16,197 bases of DNA from Bacteroidales bacterium UBA3856 (GCA_002392525.1 DGHE01000113.1:8668-24864), one strand, 5' to 3'. Numbered from the stretch's first letter, positions 1 to 8,363 are shown. Translations and numbers: made by a program. Notes: generated by a model not told the origin, from the sequence alone.

Positions 1-2810
1 TCGAACTTGGTGAGGGTGCGGGTGGCGATGTTGCCGTTCTCGTCCACATAGATGTTGCCCTGATTGTCGCGGACCAGGTCGGAACGGGAATACAGGTCTC
101 CCAGGGTGCCGCCTTCGGTGAGGAAGAAGCGGGCATTGGCAAGGCCGCCCTTGGCCAGGTTGTCAAACGAGACCGTCTCTCCGGTGACAGGGTTCTTCAC
201 GTTCTCGGCCAGGCTCACCACCTTGTTCTTGTTGGTAGAGAAGGTGTAGTTGGTGTCCCAGGAGAAAATGCCCCAGGTGTGGCTGTAACCGAAGGAAAGC
301 TCGATACCGGTGTTGAGGATGTTACCCGTCTGGATGAAGGCCGACTCATAACCGGAACCCGAAGACAGGGGAATCTCGAAGGTCTGGTTCTTGGTGTTGG
401 TGTAGTACCAGGTGAGGTCCAGGCTGAAGCCGTCCAGGAACTTGGACTGCAGACCCACTTCCCAGGAAGTAGTCATCTCCGGCTTCAGGTCCAGCGGATA
501 GTTGGCGTTGGTTGCGTAGGAACCGGTGGTGCTGTTGTAGGAGTGGATAGGGTTGGCGATGAGACGCTCGAAGGCAGAACCTACCTGGGCGAAGGAACCG
601 CGAACCTTGAGGTATTCAATCTGGCGGGGCAGCTGCAGAGCCTGCGAGAGGACTACGGAAACACCGGCCGACGGATAGAAGAAGCTGTGCTTGGTGCTCA
701 GCGGGCCGAACAGGGAGGAATCCCAGTCGTTACGGCCGGTGAGGGTGAGATAGTAGGCACCCTTCCAGCCCACCTCGGCCTGTCCATAGACGGACTGGGT
801 CTGGTGACGGCTTTGGCTCTGGCCGGGTGACATGAGGTTCTGGTCCAGCATGTAGAGGTTGAACTTGTTGGCCAGCTTGCCGGCGGCGATGGGGCCGCCC
901 AGGCTGGTGCTGTACCAGTACTGGTCGTTGATGGAAGCGCCCAGCTGTGCGTTCACGGACCACTCTCCGAAGGAGCGGTTGGCGCTCAGGAGTGCATCGG
1001 CATAGGTCTGGCGGTCATTGGCCTGACCCTCGCTGTAGGAACCGTTGATGGAACCGCCGGTGAGCTGGGTGTTGGTGGTGGCGAAGTTCTTGGACTCGTC
1101 GGTGATCCGGGAATTGTCCACGCGTACGCGGGCGCTGGCGGTGAGCCAGTCCAGGATCTGGTAGGAGAGGGTGCCGCCCAGGACAAAGCGGTTGCGCTTC
1201 TGGGTGGTGAGGTTGCGGTAGTTGATCCAGTAGGGGTTCTGCATGGTGATGCCGGCATCACCGGCAGGCCAGTACTGGGTGTGGAGCTGGCGGGTGTTGT
1301 CCCAGCGCTCGAACATGCGGACATCGGCCCATTCACCGCCGCGGGGGAACAGGTAGGCGCCCACGATGGGGTTGTTGTACAGACCCTGGTTGCGCATGTT
1401 GCGGTGGTCCTGCATGATGTACTCGGCCGATACGTCCAGCGTCATCTTGTCACCGAAGAACTTGGTGGTGTTGCGGAACTTGACGTTGTAGCGGTTGTAT
1501 GCGCTACCCGGGATGATGGCCTTGTTGTTGACGGCCGATGCGGAAAGGTATGTCTGGTTCTTGTTGTTACCCGTAGAGAGCGTGAGGGTCTCGGTCCCGG
1601 TGAGGCCATACTGGAAGTAGTCGCTGCGGGGATCGTAGCCGTAGTTGTTGCTCTCCTGGAGCGGAAGGCCCCAGCTGCGGACGATGGAACCCTCGCTGGA
1701 GTTGAGGTCACCGGTTCCGTAACGGTTCTGGAACTCGGGAAGACGGGCTACGCGGGAGAACTCCGTGTTGGAAGAGAAGGAGATGGTGGTCTTCTCGGCC
1801 GATCCTTTCTTGGTGGTTACCACAATGGCGCCGTTGGCAGCGCTGGAGCCGTAGAGGGCGGCAGCGGCTGCACCCGTCAGGACGGAGATGGACTCGATGT
1901 CCTCGGGGTTGAGGTCGGCGATGGGGTCGGTCTGGCCGGAGGAGCCGAACTCGGTACCTGCATCCTGCACGGTGGAGGTCATGGGAACACCGTCAATCAC
2001 GTAGATGGCGTTGTTGCTCTGCGAGATGGACTTGGCACCGCGCATGACAGCCTTGGTTGCACCACCGACACCGGCGGAAGAACTGTTGAGGACCAGGCCG
2101 GCCACCTTACCGTTGAGGGTATTGACGAAGTTGGCATCCTTGGCGGTGAGCAGGTCCTCGGCCTTCACTTCCTGCACGTTGTAGGAAAGGGCTTTCTGCG
2201 CACGGCGGATACCCAGGGCGGTGACAACCGTACCTTCCAACATCTCGGCCTCTTCCTTGAGGATGACGCGATAGCTGGCGCGGGCGTCGATGGGAAGGGT
2301 GACCGTGGTGTAGCCCAGGCTCGAAAACTCAAGGGATGCGTTGGCATACTCCACAGGGACGGTAAACTCAAAGCGGCCGTCGATGTCGGCGCTGGCACCG
2401 ATGGAGGTGCCTTTGATGACGACGGCGCCGCCGATGATGGGCTCACCGGATGCGTCCACGATGAGACCCTTTACGACCTTGGGACCATTCTCCTGCTCTT
2501 TGGCCTGGGGCTTCGGAGCAATCACGATGGTAGAGCCCTCGATCTGATACGCAACATGGATGGGCGTAAACACGGCGTCCAGCGCCTCATTTACGCTTTT
2601 ACGTTCCACCTTGGCGGTTACTCGCTGCCGGGTGTCTACGTTCATGTTGACAAACAGGTAGTTGGTTTGTTGCTTGATGCTCTGGATAGCCGTTTCCACC
2701 GTAGCCTCCTTGAGGTCCAGGGAAACCAGCTGTCCCTGCGCGCGGAGCGGTCCGGCGCAGAGAGTCAGCAGCAACGCCAGGAAAACCTGGCAGATGACTG
2801 TTTTCTTCAT
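1..2810 (-). CDS. SusC/RagA-family TonB-linked outer membrane transporter with STN domain (3' end outside window)
   Basis: About 936 codons are visible and the stop lies beyond the left edge. Translation of the minus strand from the ATG at 2810 gives a signal peptide (residues 1-24, ending LRAQ), an STN domain (about 28-97), a carboxypeptidase-regulatory-like beta-sandwich (about 112-185), then the plug domain with the family hallmark YVIDGVPM and the segment ALYGSSAANGAI, and the start of the beta-barrel. Family knowledge: SusC homologues import glycan oligomers or other large nutrients across the outer membrane with TonB energy. An added STN domain is typical of transporters that signal to an inner-membrane FecR anti-sigma factor. 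That fits the FecR gene 36 bp upstream on the same strand, probably co-transcribed. A susD partner is expected just left of the window. The substrate cannot be told from what is visible. Confidence 0.95.
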   Translation of the reverse strand, partial: MKKTVICQVFLALLLTLCAGPLRAQGQLVSLDLKEATVETAIQSIKQQTNYLFVNMNVDTRQRVTAKVERKSVNEALDAVFTPIHVAYQIEGSTIVIAPKPQAKEQENGPKVVKGLIVDASGEPIIGGAVVIKGTSIGASADIDGRFEFTVPVEYANASLEFSSLGYTTVTLPIDARASYRVILKEEAEMLEGTVVTALGIRRAQKALSYNVQEVKAEDLLTAKDANFVNTLNGKVAGLVLNSSSAGVGGATKAVMRGAKSISQSNNAIYVIDGVPMTSTVQDAGTEFGSSGQTDPIADLNPEDIESISVLTGAAAAALYGSSAANGAIVVTTKKGSAEKTTISFSSNTEFSRVARLPEFQNRYGTGDLNSSEGSIVRSWGLPLQESNNYGYDPRSDYFQYGLTGTETLTLSTGNNKNQTYLSASAVNNKAIIPGSAYNRYNVKFRNTTKFFGDKMTLDVSAEYIMQDHRNMRNQGLYNNPIVGAYLFPRGGEWADVRMFERWDNTRQLHTQYWPAGDAGITMQNPYWINYRNLTTQKRNRFVLGGTLSYQILDWLTASARVRVDNSRITDESKNFATTNTQLTGGSINGSYSEGQANDRQTYADALLSANRSFGEWSVNAQLGASINDQYWYSTSLGGPIAAGKLANKFNLYMLDQNLMSPGQSQSRHQTQSVYGQAEVGWKGAYYLTLTGRNDWDSSLFGPLSTKHSFFYPSAGVSVVLSQALQLPRQIEYLKVRGSFAQVGSAFERLIANPIHSYNSTTGSYATNANYPLDLKPEMTTSWEVGLQSKFLDGFSLDLTWYYTNTKNQTFEIPLSSGSGYESAFIQTGNILNTGIELSFGYSHTWGIFSWDTNYTFSTNKNKVVSLAENVKNPVTGETVSFDNLAKGGLANARFFLTEGGTLGDLYSRSDLVRDNQGNIYVDENGNIATRTLTKF

Positions 2811-2846
2811 GATTTTTTGGTTAAAGTATAATGTTGGTTATGGGGA

Positions 2847-3779
2847 TTATCGGATAATTACCGTCCCTTCATAAATCTCGTATTCGAAATCGATAACGTG
2901 CTGGAGCACCTTCAGGGCGTGGTCAATGCCTTCGGAGATGCGGATTTCTCCGCTCAACCCGTGAATGGAGGGGTTGGCGGTGGTGACAATCTGCACGCCG
3001 TAGACCCGCTCGAACGTATTCATCAGGTCCTTGAAGTCCTTCGCTTCCAGGCTCACGAGGCCGTCCAGCCAGCCCAGGGAACGGGAGAAGTCGGCGGCCG
3101 ACCGCTGCAGGCGTCCGCCCGAGAGGGTTACCATGTCTCCGGGTTTCATGAGCTGGACGTCCGAAGGATCGCTGGCGCTGGTCACCTGGACGCTGCCTTC
3201 CATCAGGATGGTCTCGAAGCGCTCCTCTTCCTCACAGGCGACAACGTCAAAGGTGGTTCCCAGCACTTTGACGTCGGCGGCATAGGTGGACACCACAAAC
3301 GGGTGGCGCTCGTCATGGTTTACTTTCAGAAGGGCCTCGCCTTCAATGCGCACGCGGCGTTCGCGGCCCTTGAAGGTGGTGGGATACTCGATGCGGGAGC
3401 CTGAGTTGAGGGTGACGACGGTGCCGTCGGAGAGTTCGATGTCGGCCCGCTGTCCCGGCTGGGTCTGGAGGGCCATCATCTCATGGGAAAGGGATTCCGT
3501 GGTAAAGTACCGGACTCCGAGGCCCGTCAGGACCATGGCTGCGGCGAGGATGGCTGCGTAGGAGAGCTTCCGGCCCCAGTAGCGGAGACGGTACATGAGC
3601 GCCTTTTGGGCGGCAGGTTTCCGGGAGCCTCCGTAGAGCACCATCCCTTCATAGATGAAATGCGCCTGTTCGAACTCACGCTGGGCGTCTTCTCCGCTCA
3701 GAAGCCATGCACCAATCTGGCGCTGCTCCTCGGCCGAAGCTTCCCCCCTGAAGTATCTGAAAAGAATTTCTTGTGTCAT
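2847..3779 (-). CDS. FecR-family anti-sigma/transmembrane regulator (orphan, no adjacent sigma gene)
   Basis: The 310-residue protein has the standard Bacteroidota FecR layout. A short cytoplasmic N-terminal region (MTQEILFRYFRGEASAEEQ) is followed by one membrane helix (about 71-90), a periplasmic FecR domain (about 101-200, with ELSDGTVVTLNSGSRIEYP and the GTTFDV motif) and a C-terminal DUF4974-like domain (about 236-310). Family role: it binds an ECF sigma factor in the cytoplasm and relays a signal from the STN domain of a partner SusC transporter, which here is the next gene. Oddity: such genes are normally preceded by an ECF sigma gene, but the upstream 110 bp are non-coding and the next gene is a divergent AraC-type regulator. 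The sigma factor must be encoded elsewhere or has been lost. Family assignment is firm; the partner is inferred. Confidence 0.93.
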   Translation of the reverse strand: MTQEILFRYFRGEASAEEQRQIGAWLLSGEDAQREFEQAHFIYEGMVLYGGSRKPAAQKALMYRLRYWGRKLSYAAILAAAMVLTGLGVRYFTTESLSHEMMALQTQPGQRADIELSDGTVVTLNSGSRIEYPTTFKGRERRVRIEGEALLKVNHDERHPFVVSTYAADVKVLGTTFDVVACEEEERFETILMEGSVQVTSASDPSDVQLMKPGDMVTLSGGRLQRSAADFSRSLGWLDGLVSLEAKDFKDLMNTFERVYGVQIVTTANPSIHGLSGEIRISEGIDHALKVLQHVIDFEYEIYEGTVIIR

Positions 3780-3799
3780 ACATTATGCGTAACACATAT

Positions 3800-3827
3800 A
3801 TGTCGGAGCTGGGAAGGCTGGTTTACC
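3800..3827 (-). promoter_or_regulatory. Candidate ECF-sigma-type promoter for fecR-susC
   Basis: On the minus strand GGTAAA (3827-3822) and CGACAT (3805-3800) are separated by exactly 16 nt, a spacing and composition like ECF sigma promoters. The -10-like element ends 20 nt before the fecR ATG. No TAnnTTTG housekeeping -7 element was found on this strand between the two divergent genes. A perfect 10-bp palindrome, ACATATATGT (3794-3803), overlaps the -10 side and could be an operator. Consensus sequences for Bacteroidota ECF promoters vary, so this is suggestive only. Confidence 0.3.
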
Positions 3828-3859
3828 CAAAAAATGCAGTTTTTTTGAATAAAAATTTT

Positions 3860-3867
3860 TAATTTTG
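3860..3867 (+). promoter_or_regulatory. -7 element of the promoter for the membrane AraC-type regulator
   Basis: TAATTTTG matches the Bacteroidota -7 consensus TAnnTTTG. It lies 22 nt before the ATG at 3890, which predicts a leader of about 15 nt. A TTTG occurs at 3844-3847, but the 12-nt spacer is too short for a normal -33 box, so only the -7 half is supported. Confidence 0.45.
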
Positions 3868-3889
3868 CACATCAAGCGAAAAAACGGTC

Positions 3890-5044
3890 ATGAGATGCTT
3901 ATTCAAATACGCAGAGGAAGTACGCTTCATCCTGGTTCTCGCTACCTGTGTAGCCCTGAGCCTGTGGCTTCAAAAATACATCCCCACCCATCTCTTTGAC
4001 GATGTTTTATGTCCCTCTCTCATTGCGTGTTCTATCACGGTTTCTCTGGCGGGAGCGTGGATGGTGCTGCGGCATTCGGAAGGCCTTCGTATCCGCAAGA
4101 TGTGGGGGTGGTCCATTCTTATTTGGGGCATGTCCGACGTTTTCTATCTGCTTTCCTGGAAGCTCATGCCCGTGCCGGCCATGAATATGGGCGCAGTCCG
4201 GCTCACTACGTTTGAAATCCTTACGGGCAATGTGCTGGGCTGGCTCATGATGCTCTATCCCACAGAAGCGCTCCGGCCGGGCTGGATGTCCTTCAAGCAC
4301 GCCGCCTGTCAACTGGCTCCCATGTTTCTCCTGGCCGGGCTGGACTATCTCCTTCCCGTGAATCTGCAGTTTCTCATTTCCCTGTATCCGTTTGTGCTGG
4401 TAGCTTTCCTTTTCATGCACGTGAGAAAATACAGGATGTGGTGTGAGGAAAACTTCTCTTCCCTGGAAGATATGGATGTGCGCTGGATTATCCGTTATCT
4501 GGCCATGGTGTTTTTCACGGGCCTCGTCTTTTTCCTCATGTGTTTCCTCCATGGACATACGCGTGGATTCACCCAGCTCTGGCTCACCATTTTCATGATT
4601 GTATACGGAACTGAGCAAATCATCTTCCGCCGGGACCCGTGGGAACTGATGCGCCGGCAGGATGATATGAAGGAAGAGGAACACCCCGAACCCGAGAAAC
4701 CCCAGCCGGACTCCGCCTACCGCAAAGCCCTGGATGAGTGGATGGAGAAGGAAAAACCCTACCTGAATCCGGACTTCAAGCTGCTGGACCTGCAAAACGT
4801 ACTGCCCATGAACCGCACCTACCTCTCGCAGTTCATCCACTCGGAATACGACTGCAGTTTCTACCAGTTCGTGAACCGTTTCCGTATTGATGAGGCCAAG
4901 CAGCTCAAGCTCAAGCACCCCGACATGAAGCTCTCGGACATAGCGCTCCGCTGCGGGTTCTCTTCCCCTTCCGTCTTCTCCCGCACATTCACGGCCATTA
5001 CGGGCCTTACTCCGCGTGAGTGGGCTCGTGAGGAGCTGGAGTAG
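3890..5044 (+). CDS. Polytopic membrane protein with C-terminal AraC-type DNA-binding domain (transcriptional regulator)
   Basis: The 384-residue protein has about eight hydrophobic segments (about 12-29, 39-60, 71-90, 107-123, 138-156, 159-177, 199-219, 226-246). Then come a charged, proline-rich linker (250-280) and an AraC/XylS domain (about 283-382) with both helix-turn-helix units; the second contains LSDIALRCGFSSPSVFSRTF and ends TGLTPREW. Basic clusters follow segments 2, 6 and 8 (RHSEGLRIRK, RKYR, FRRDPW), which by the positive-inside rule puts the DNA-binding end in the cytoplasm. It is therefore probably a membrane-bound one-component regulator. Ligand and targets are unknown; the divergent fecR-susC genes are the obvious candidate target. 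The last 38 bp overlap the end of the convergent HTCS gene. The start is fixed by the -7 element 22 nt upstream. Confidence 0.85.
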   Translation: MRCLFKYAEEVRFILVLATCVALSLWLQKYIPTHLFDDVLCPSLIACSITVSLAGAWMVLRHSEGLRIRKMWGWSILIWGMSDVFYLLSWKLMPVPAMNMGAVRLTTFEILTGNVLGWLMMLYPTEALRPGWMSFKHAACQLAPMFLLAGLDYLLPVNLQFLISLYPFVLVAFLFMHVRKYRMWCEENFSSLEDMDVRWIIRYLAMVFFTGLVFFLMCFLHGHTRGFTQLWLTIFMIVYGTEQIIFRRDPWELMRRQDDMKEEEHPEPEKPQPDSAYRKALDEWMEKEKPYLNPDFKLLDLQNVLPMNRTYLSQFIHSEYDCSFYQFVNRFRIDEAKQLKLKHPDMKLSDIALRCGFSSPSVFSRTFTAITGLTPREWAREELE

Positions 5045-8000
5045 GATTCTTGCGATAGGCTCCCGGGTTCGTTCCTGTCGCCTGCTTGAAGCGCGTGCTG
5101 AAGTAGCGGGGGCTGGTGAAGCCCAGGGCATCGGCAATCTCCGATATTCCCATTTCGGTCGAGGTAAGCAGCGCGCAGGCTTTCCGCATCTTGATACTCT
5201 CGATATACTGGGCCACACCCATGCCGGTGATGGCCTTTACCTTATTATATAGGGAAGCGCGGCTCATGGCCATCTCGGCGGCAATGGCGTTCACATCCAT
5301 CTCGGGTACGTCCAGGTGCGCCTCGATGAACTGGTTGAGGTGCTGCAGGAAGGCTTCGTCGGCTTTGGTGAAAGTGATTTCTTCCGGGCTCGGAGCCTGC
5401 TCCTGGGGCGAGAGGAAGCGGGTGCGCATCTTTTCGCGGGCCTGCATAAGATTGCCAATTACCTGCAGAAGGAGCGCCGTATCAAAGGGCTTGGCCAGGT
5501 AGGAGTCGGCGCCGGCCTTGTAACCGGTGAGGACGCTGGCGGCATCGGCCCGGGCCGTGAGCAGGATGAGCGGTATGTGGCTGATACTCAGGTCTTGTTT
5601 TACCTGCCGGCACAGCTCAAAGCCGTCCATCCGGGGCATCATCACGTCGCTCACCACTACGTCGGGCTGCCAGTCGCGGATGACTTCCAGGCCTGCCTCT
5701 CCGTCGCAGGCCGTGCGGACCTCCTTGCAATAGGGCGTCAGCTCCGTAATGAGCAGATCCCGCAGCTCGGGATTGTCTTCCACGCAGAGAATGCGGTACG
5801 GCTTGAGGTTGACTTCCGGCATGCCTTCATCGGGCAGGCTCACCAGATGGTTCTCTTCCAGGGCCTTGCTCCAGGCCGGGAAATTCTCCCGGTCCAGCAC
5901 CATGTCGGTGATGCTCTTCATCTTCTCGACATTCCGGAAAACACCCTCCAGCGAGGGGTCTTTCGAAACAAAACGCTTGAGGGGCGCGTAGATGAGCGTG
6001 AGCGGTGTACGGATCTCATGGCTGATCTGTGTGAGGAACCGGACCCGTTCCTGGGCATAGCGTTCCCGCTGGCGCACAATCAGGTACATCAGGAGAAAAG
6101 CCAGAAGGCCCAGCACCATCAGTGTCATTCCCGTGAGGAACCACCAGGTGCGGTACCAGGGCTCGGGTACGCGGAAGCTGAGCATATCGGCCTCCGGTCC
6201 CCACTGTCCGTCCGTGCTCAGGTACGACGCCCGCAGCTTGTAGCGTCCCGGGGCCAGCATGCCCACGGGGAAGGTGTCCTCGTAGGACACGGTGACGCGC
6301 GAGCCGCGCCCTTCCAGCGAATACCGGATGGGACGCCGGCTGAAAGGGTCGGTGCCCGGAATATTCACCGTAATGTCAAAGGTCTTGTAGTCCCGGGGCA
6401 GGGTGAGCGCCTTGCCCGAGGGAAGGACGCGGTGCCCGTCCAGCGAGGCCTCGTAGAACTCGGGAATGAGCATGGGCCCCGACGAGAGCGTGCGGGAACT
6501 GCCATACAGGGCCACCAGGCCGCCCAGCCCTCCGAAATAGAGCGGGTAGGAGCCCGTGGCCGATGTGGCCGAGCACAGGATTTCCTGCGGGGAGAATCCT
6601 TCGCTCTCGTCCATCGTCTCCATGCGCTGGCGCGCCCAGTCGTAGCAGAACAGACCGTGGTCTGCGGTAATCCACAGGAGATTGTCGGCCGATGCCTGCA
6701 GCTGCGTAACCCGGTTGAACATGGGGGTTTCCACCGCGGTGGCACTGTCACTGCCGTCCCGTACGTATTTGATGCCGTAGTCGGTCCCGATCCAGATATA
6801 GTCGTGGGCGCGGGCCGCCGCATTGATAAAGTGCGAATCGTGAACGGTGTAGAGCGCATCGGTCGTCATGCGGCCGGCGCTGAGCCGCAGCACCTGGCGG
6901 TAGGAAAAGGCCAGAAGGCCTCCTTCCCCGTCGGCCCAGAATCCCTGCAGGCCCTGCAGCTCCTCCTGGACGGGAAAACGGTAAAAGCGCCGGGTGGAGA
7001 GCTGGTAGCAGTAGGTGGAGGCGCCAAAAATGTAGATGTAGTCTCCCGACCGGGCCAGCGAAGGCGTATAGCCGGACTGGATCTCTTTCTCGTCGTTTTC
7101 CCGGTCCATGATGTAAAAGCGCGTTTTTTTGCCGCTGGCGGGATCGTAAACGTAAAGTCCCCCGCTGAACGCGGAAAGAAGCAGCTTCCCGTTGGAGAAA
7201 GGACAGAGGGAAGAGACAATTTCCGTGGAAAATCCTTTGACCGGGCCGATGGTGCCGTCATCGGGCCGGTACACGTTGAGGCCGCCGCCGTCCGTGGCCA
7301 GCCAGACGCGGCCGTCCGCATCCAGGCACAGGTCGTTGATGACAATCTCCGACAGGCCGTCTGTCTCCCGGAAGCTGCCGATGGCCGTCTCCCGCAGGCA
7401 GAACAGGCCGTGGTGCACGCTTCCGGCCCAGATGCTGCCGTCGGTACCCACGTGCAGGAAGGTAAAGGAACTGGAAGGGAAACTGTGCTCCGGAATCCCC
7501 AGAAGGGCCGGGAGCGTCTGGATGCGGCCGTCGGAAGGGTTCAGCGCGCAGATGCCGCCGCCGTCGGTGCCCAGGAGAATATGGTCCCGGAAAGGAGCCA
7601 TAGACAGCACAATGTCGAAGGTGAGCCCCGAATGGGCCGCATCCCAGTGGGCAAGGATTTCTCCCGTCCCGGGATTCACCTGGTAAACGCCCTGCCGGTA
7701 GGAGGACAGATACAGCAGACCGTCCTTGAGAATGCTCTGGAGAATCATCTGGCCGGGGGCCTCCATTGCCAGAGGCACCGGCTGCCAGCTGCTGCTTCCC
7801 GGCTCGTAGAGATAGAGCCCGTGGGAGCGGCTCACCAGCAGCAGCTTTCCATCGGCCCCGGGATAGATGGCCAGGATGACGGGAACCGCTTCCTCGGGGA
7901 GCTTCCGCTCATAGGTGCCATCGGTCTTGTTGTACAGGAGCAGGCCTTCGTATCCTCCAAAGTAGATGGTCTCGGGCGTTTCGTGGGCGCAGAGGACGGC

Positions 8001-8363
8001 TTCGGTCCTGGTGCGTACGAATATGTCTTCGGACTCCGAATAGAGGGACAGCCCCAGGTCGGTAGAGACCCAGAGTTTCTCGTGGGAGTCCATGAAGAGG
8101 AATCCAATCTGGTTGCCGGTAATGGCGGGGGAGGGGCTGTTGTCGTCTATGTAGCGCTTGATATGTCCGTTCCGGTAGCGGTTGAGCCCGAAGCGGGTGC
8201 CAATCCAGATGTTGCCGTGGTTGTCGGGAACCACCGTGCTCACCGTAGGTTGGGAAAGTCCTTCCCCGATACCAATCTGTTTCTGGTGATAATGGGCCTG
8301 GACGCTTGTAGAAAGCAGAAACAGGAGCGCCAGGCAGCATCCCCTCAGTAGTCTCCCGTGCAT
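5007..8363 (-). CDS. Hybrid two-component system regulator (propeller-YYY-HisKA-REC-AraC) lacking the HATPase_c domain
   Basis: The 1118-residue protein uses the ATG at 8363, giving a signal peptide (1-23, ending SVQA). An upstream in-frame ATG at 8468 would add 35 residues reading through the promoter. Domains: Reg_prop beta-propeller repeats (about 30-630, e.g. IWIGTRFGLNRY, VWLATDGGGLNVY), a Y_Y_Y domain (about 665-732), a membrane helix (about 739-762), a HisKA helix with H-box ISHEIRTPL (His782), a receiver domain (about 855-970) with phospho-acceptor Asp906 (VVVSDVMMP), and an AraC domain (about 1020-1105). Family role: it senses periplasmic oligosaccharide and activates a polysaccharide locus, here most likely the divergent susCD-GH16 operon. 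Oddity: HisKA ends near residue 825 and the receiver begins near 855, so the N, G1 and G2 boxes of the ATP-binding domain are absent. It cannot autophosphorylate by the usual route. The frame is intact. Confidence 0.93.
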   Translation of the reverse strand: MHGRLLRGCCLALLFLLSTSVQAHYHQKQIGIGEGLSQPTVSTVVPDNHGNIWIGTRFGLNRYRNGHIKRYIDDNSPSPAITGNQIGFLFMDSHEKLWVSTDLGLSLYSESEDIFVRTRTEAVLCAHETPETIYFGGYEGLLLYNKTDGTYERKLPEEAVPVILAIYPGADGKLLLVSRSHGLYLYEPGSSSWQPVPLAMEAPGQMILQSILKDGLLYLSSYRQGVYQVNPGTGEILAHWDAAHSGLTFDIVLSMAPFRDHILLGTDGGGICALNPSDGRIQTLPALLGIPEHSFPSSSFTFLHVGTDGSIWAGSVHHGLFCLRETAIGSFRETDGLSEIVINDLCLDADGRVWLATDGGGLNVYRPDDGTIGPVKGFSTEIVSSLCPFSNGKLLLSAFSGGLYVYDPASGKKTRFYIMDRENDEKEIQSGYTPSLARSGDYIYIFGASTYCYQLSTRRFYRFPVQEELQGLQGFWADGEGGLLAFSYRQVLRLSAGRMTTDALYTVHDSHFINAAARAHDYIWIGTDYGIKYVRDGSDSATAVETPMFNRVTQLQASADNLLWITADHGLFCYDWARQRMETMDESEGFSPQEILCSATSATGSYPLYFGGLGGLVALYGSSRTLSSGPMLIPEFYEASLDGHRVLPSGKALTLPRDYKTFDITVNIPGTDPFSRRPIRYSLEGRGSRVTVSYEDTFPVGMLAPGRYKLRASYLSTDGQWGPEADMLSFRVPEPWYRTWWFLTGMTLMVLGLLAFLLMYLIVRQRERYAQERVRFLTQISHEIRTPLTLIYAPLKRFVSKDPSLEGVFRNVEKMKSITDMVLDRENFPAWSKALEENHLVSLPDEGMPEVNLKPYRILCVEDNPELRDLLITELTPYCKEVRTACDGEAGLEVIRDWQPDVVVSDVMMPRMDGFELCRQVKQDLSISHIPLILLTARADAASVLTGYKAGADSYLAKPFDTALLLQVIGNLMQAREKMRTRFLSPQEQAPSPEEITFTKADEAFLQHLNQFIEAHLDVPEMDVNAIAAEMAMSRASLYNKVKAITGMGVAQYIESIKMRKACALLTSTEMGISEIADALGFTSPRYFSTRFKQATGTNPGAYRKNPTPAPHEPTHAE
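5876..5892. repeat. Inverted repeat at the point where the HTCS kinase domain is missing
   Basis: CCGGGA (5876-5881) and TCCCGG (5887-5892) form a perfect 6-bp inverted repeat with a 5-nt loop. It lies exactly at the HisKA/linker junction of the HTCS (codons for LDRENFPAW). It could be a deletion scar or a chance palindrome in GC-rich DNA. It is not placed as a terminator. Confidence 0.35.

Noticed and set aside
1281..2831. A 516-codon plus-strand frame opposite the left SusC gene
   Set aside because: The minus strand encodes signal peptide, STN, regulatory-like and plug domains in one frame; the plus-strand frame is a shadow.
5800..5960. A frameshift hiding the HTCS kinase domain in another frame
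   Set aside because: HisKA, linker and receiver are continuous in one frame, and the gap of about 90 bases is too short to hold a HATPase_c domain in any frame.
5316..8351. A 1011-codon open frame on the plus strand opposite the HTCS gene
   Set aside because: The minus-strand HTCS has clear domains throughout. The plus-strand frame shows no recognisable motif and is an artefact of GC-rich third-position codon bias.
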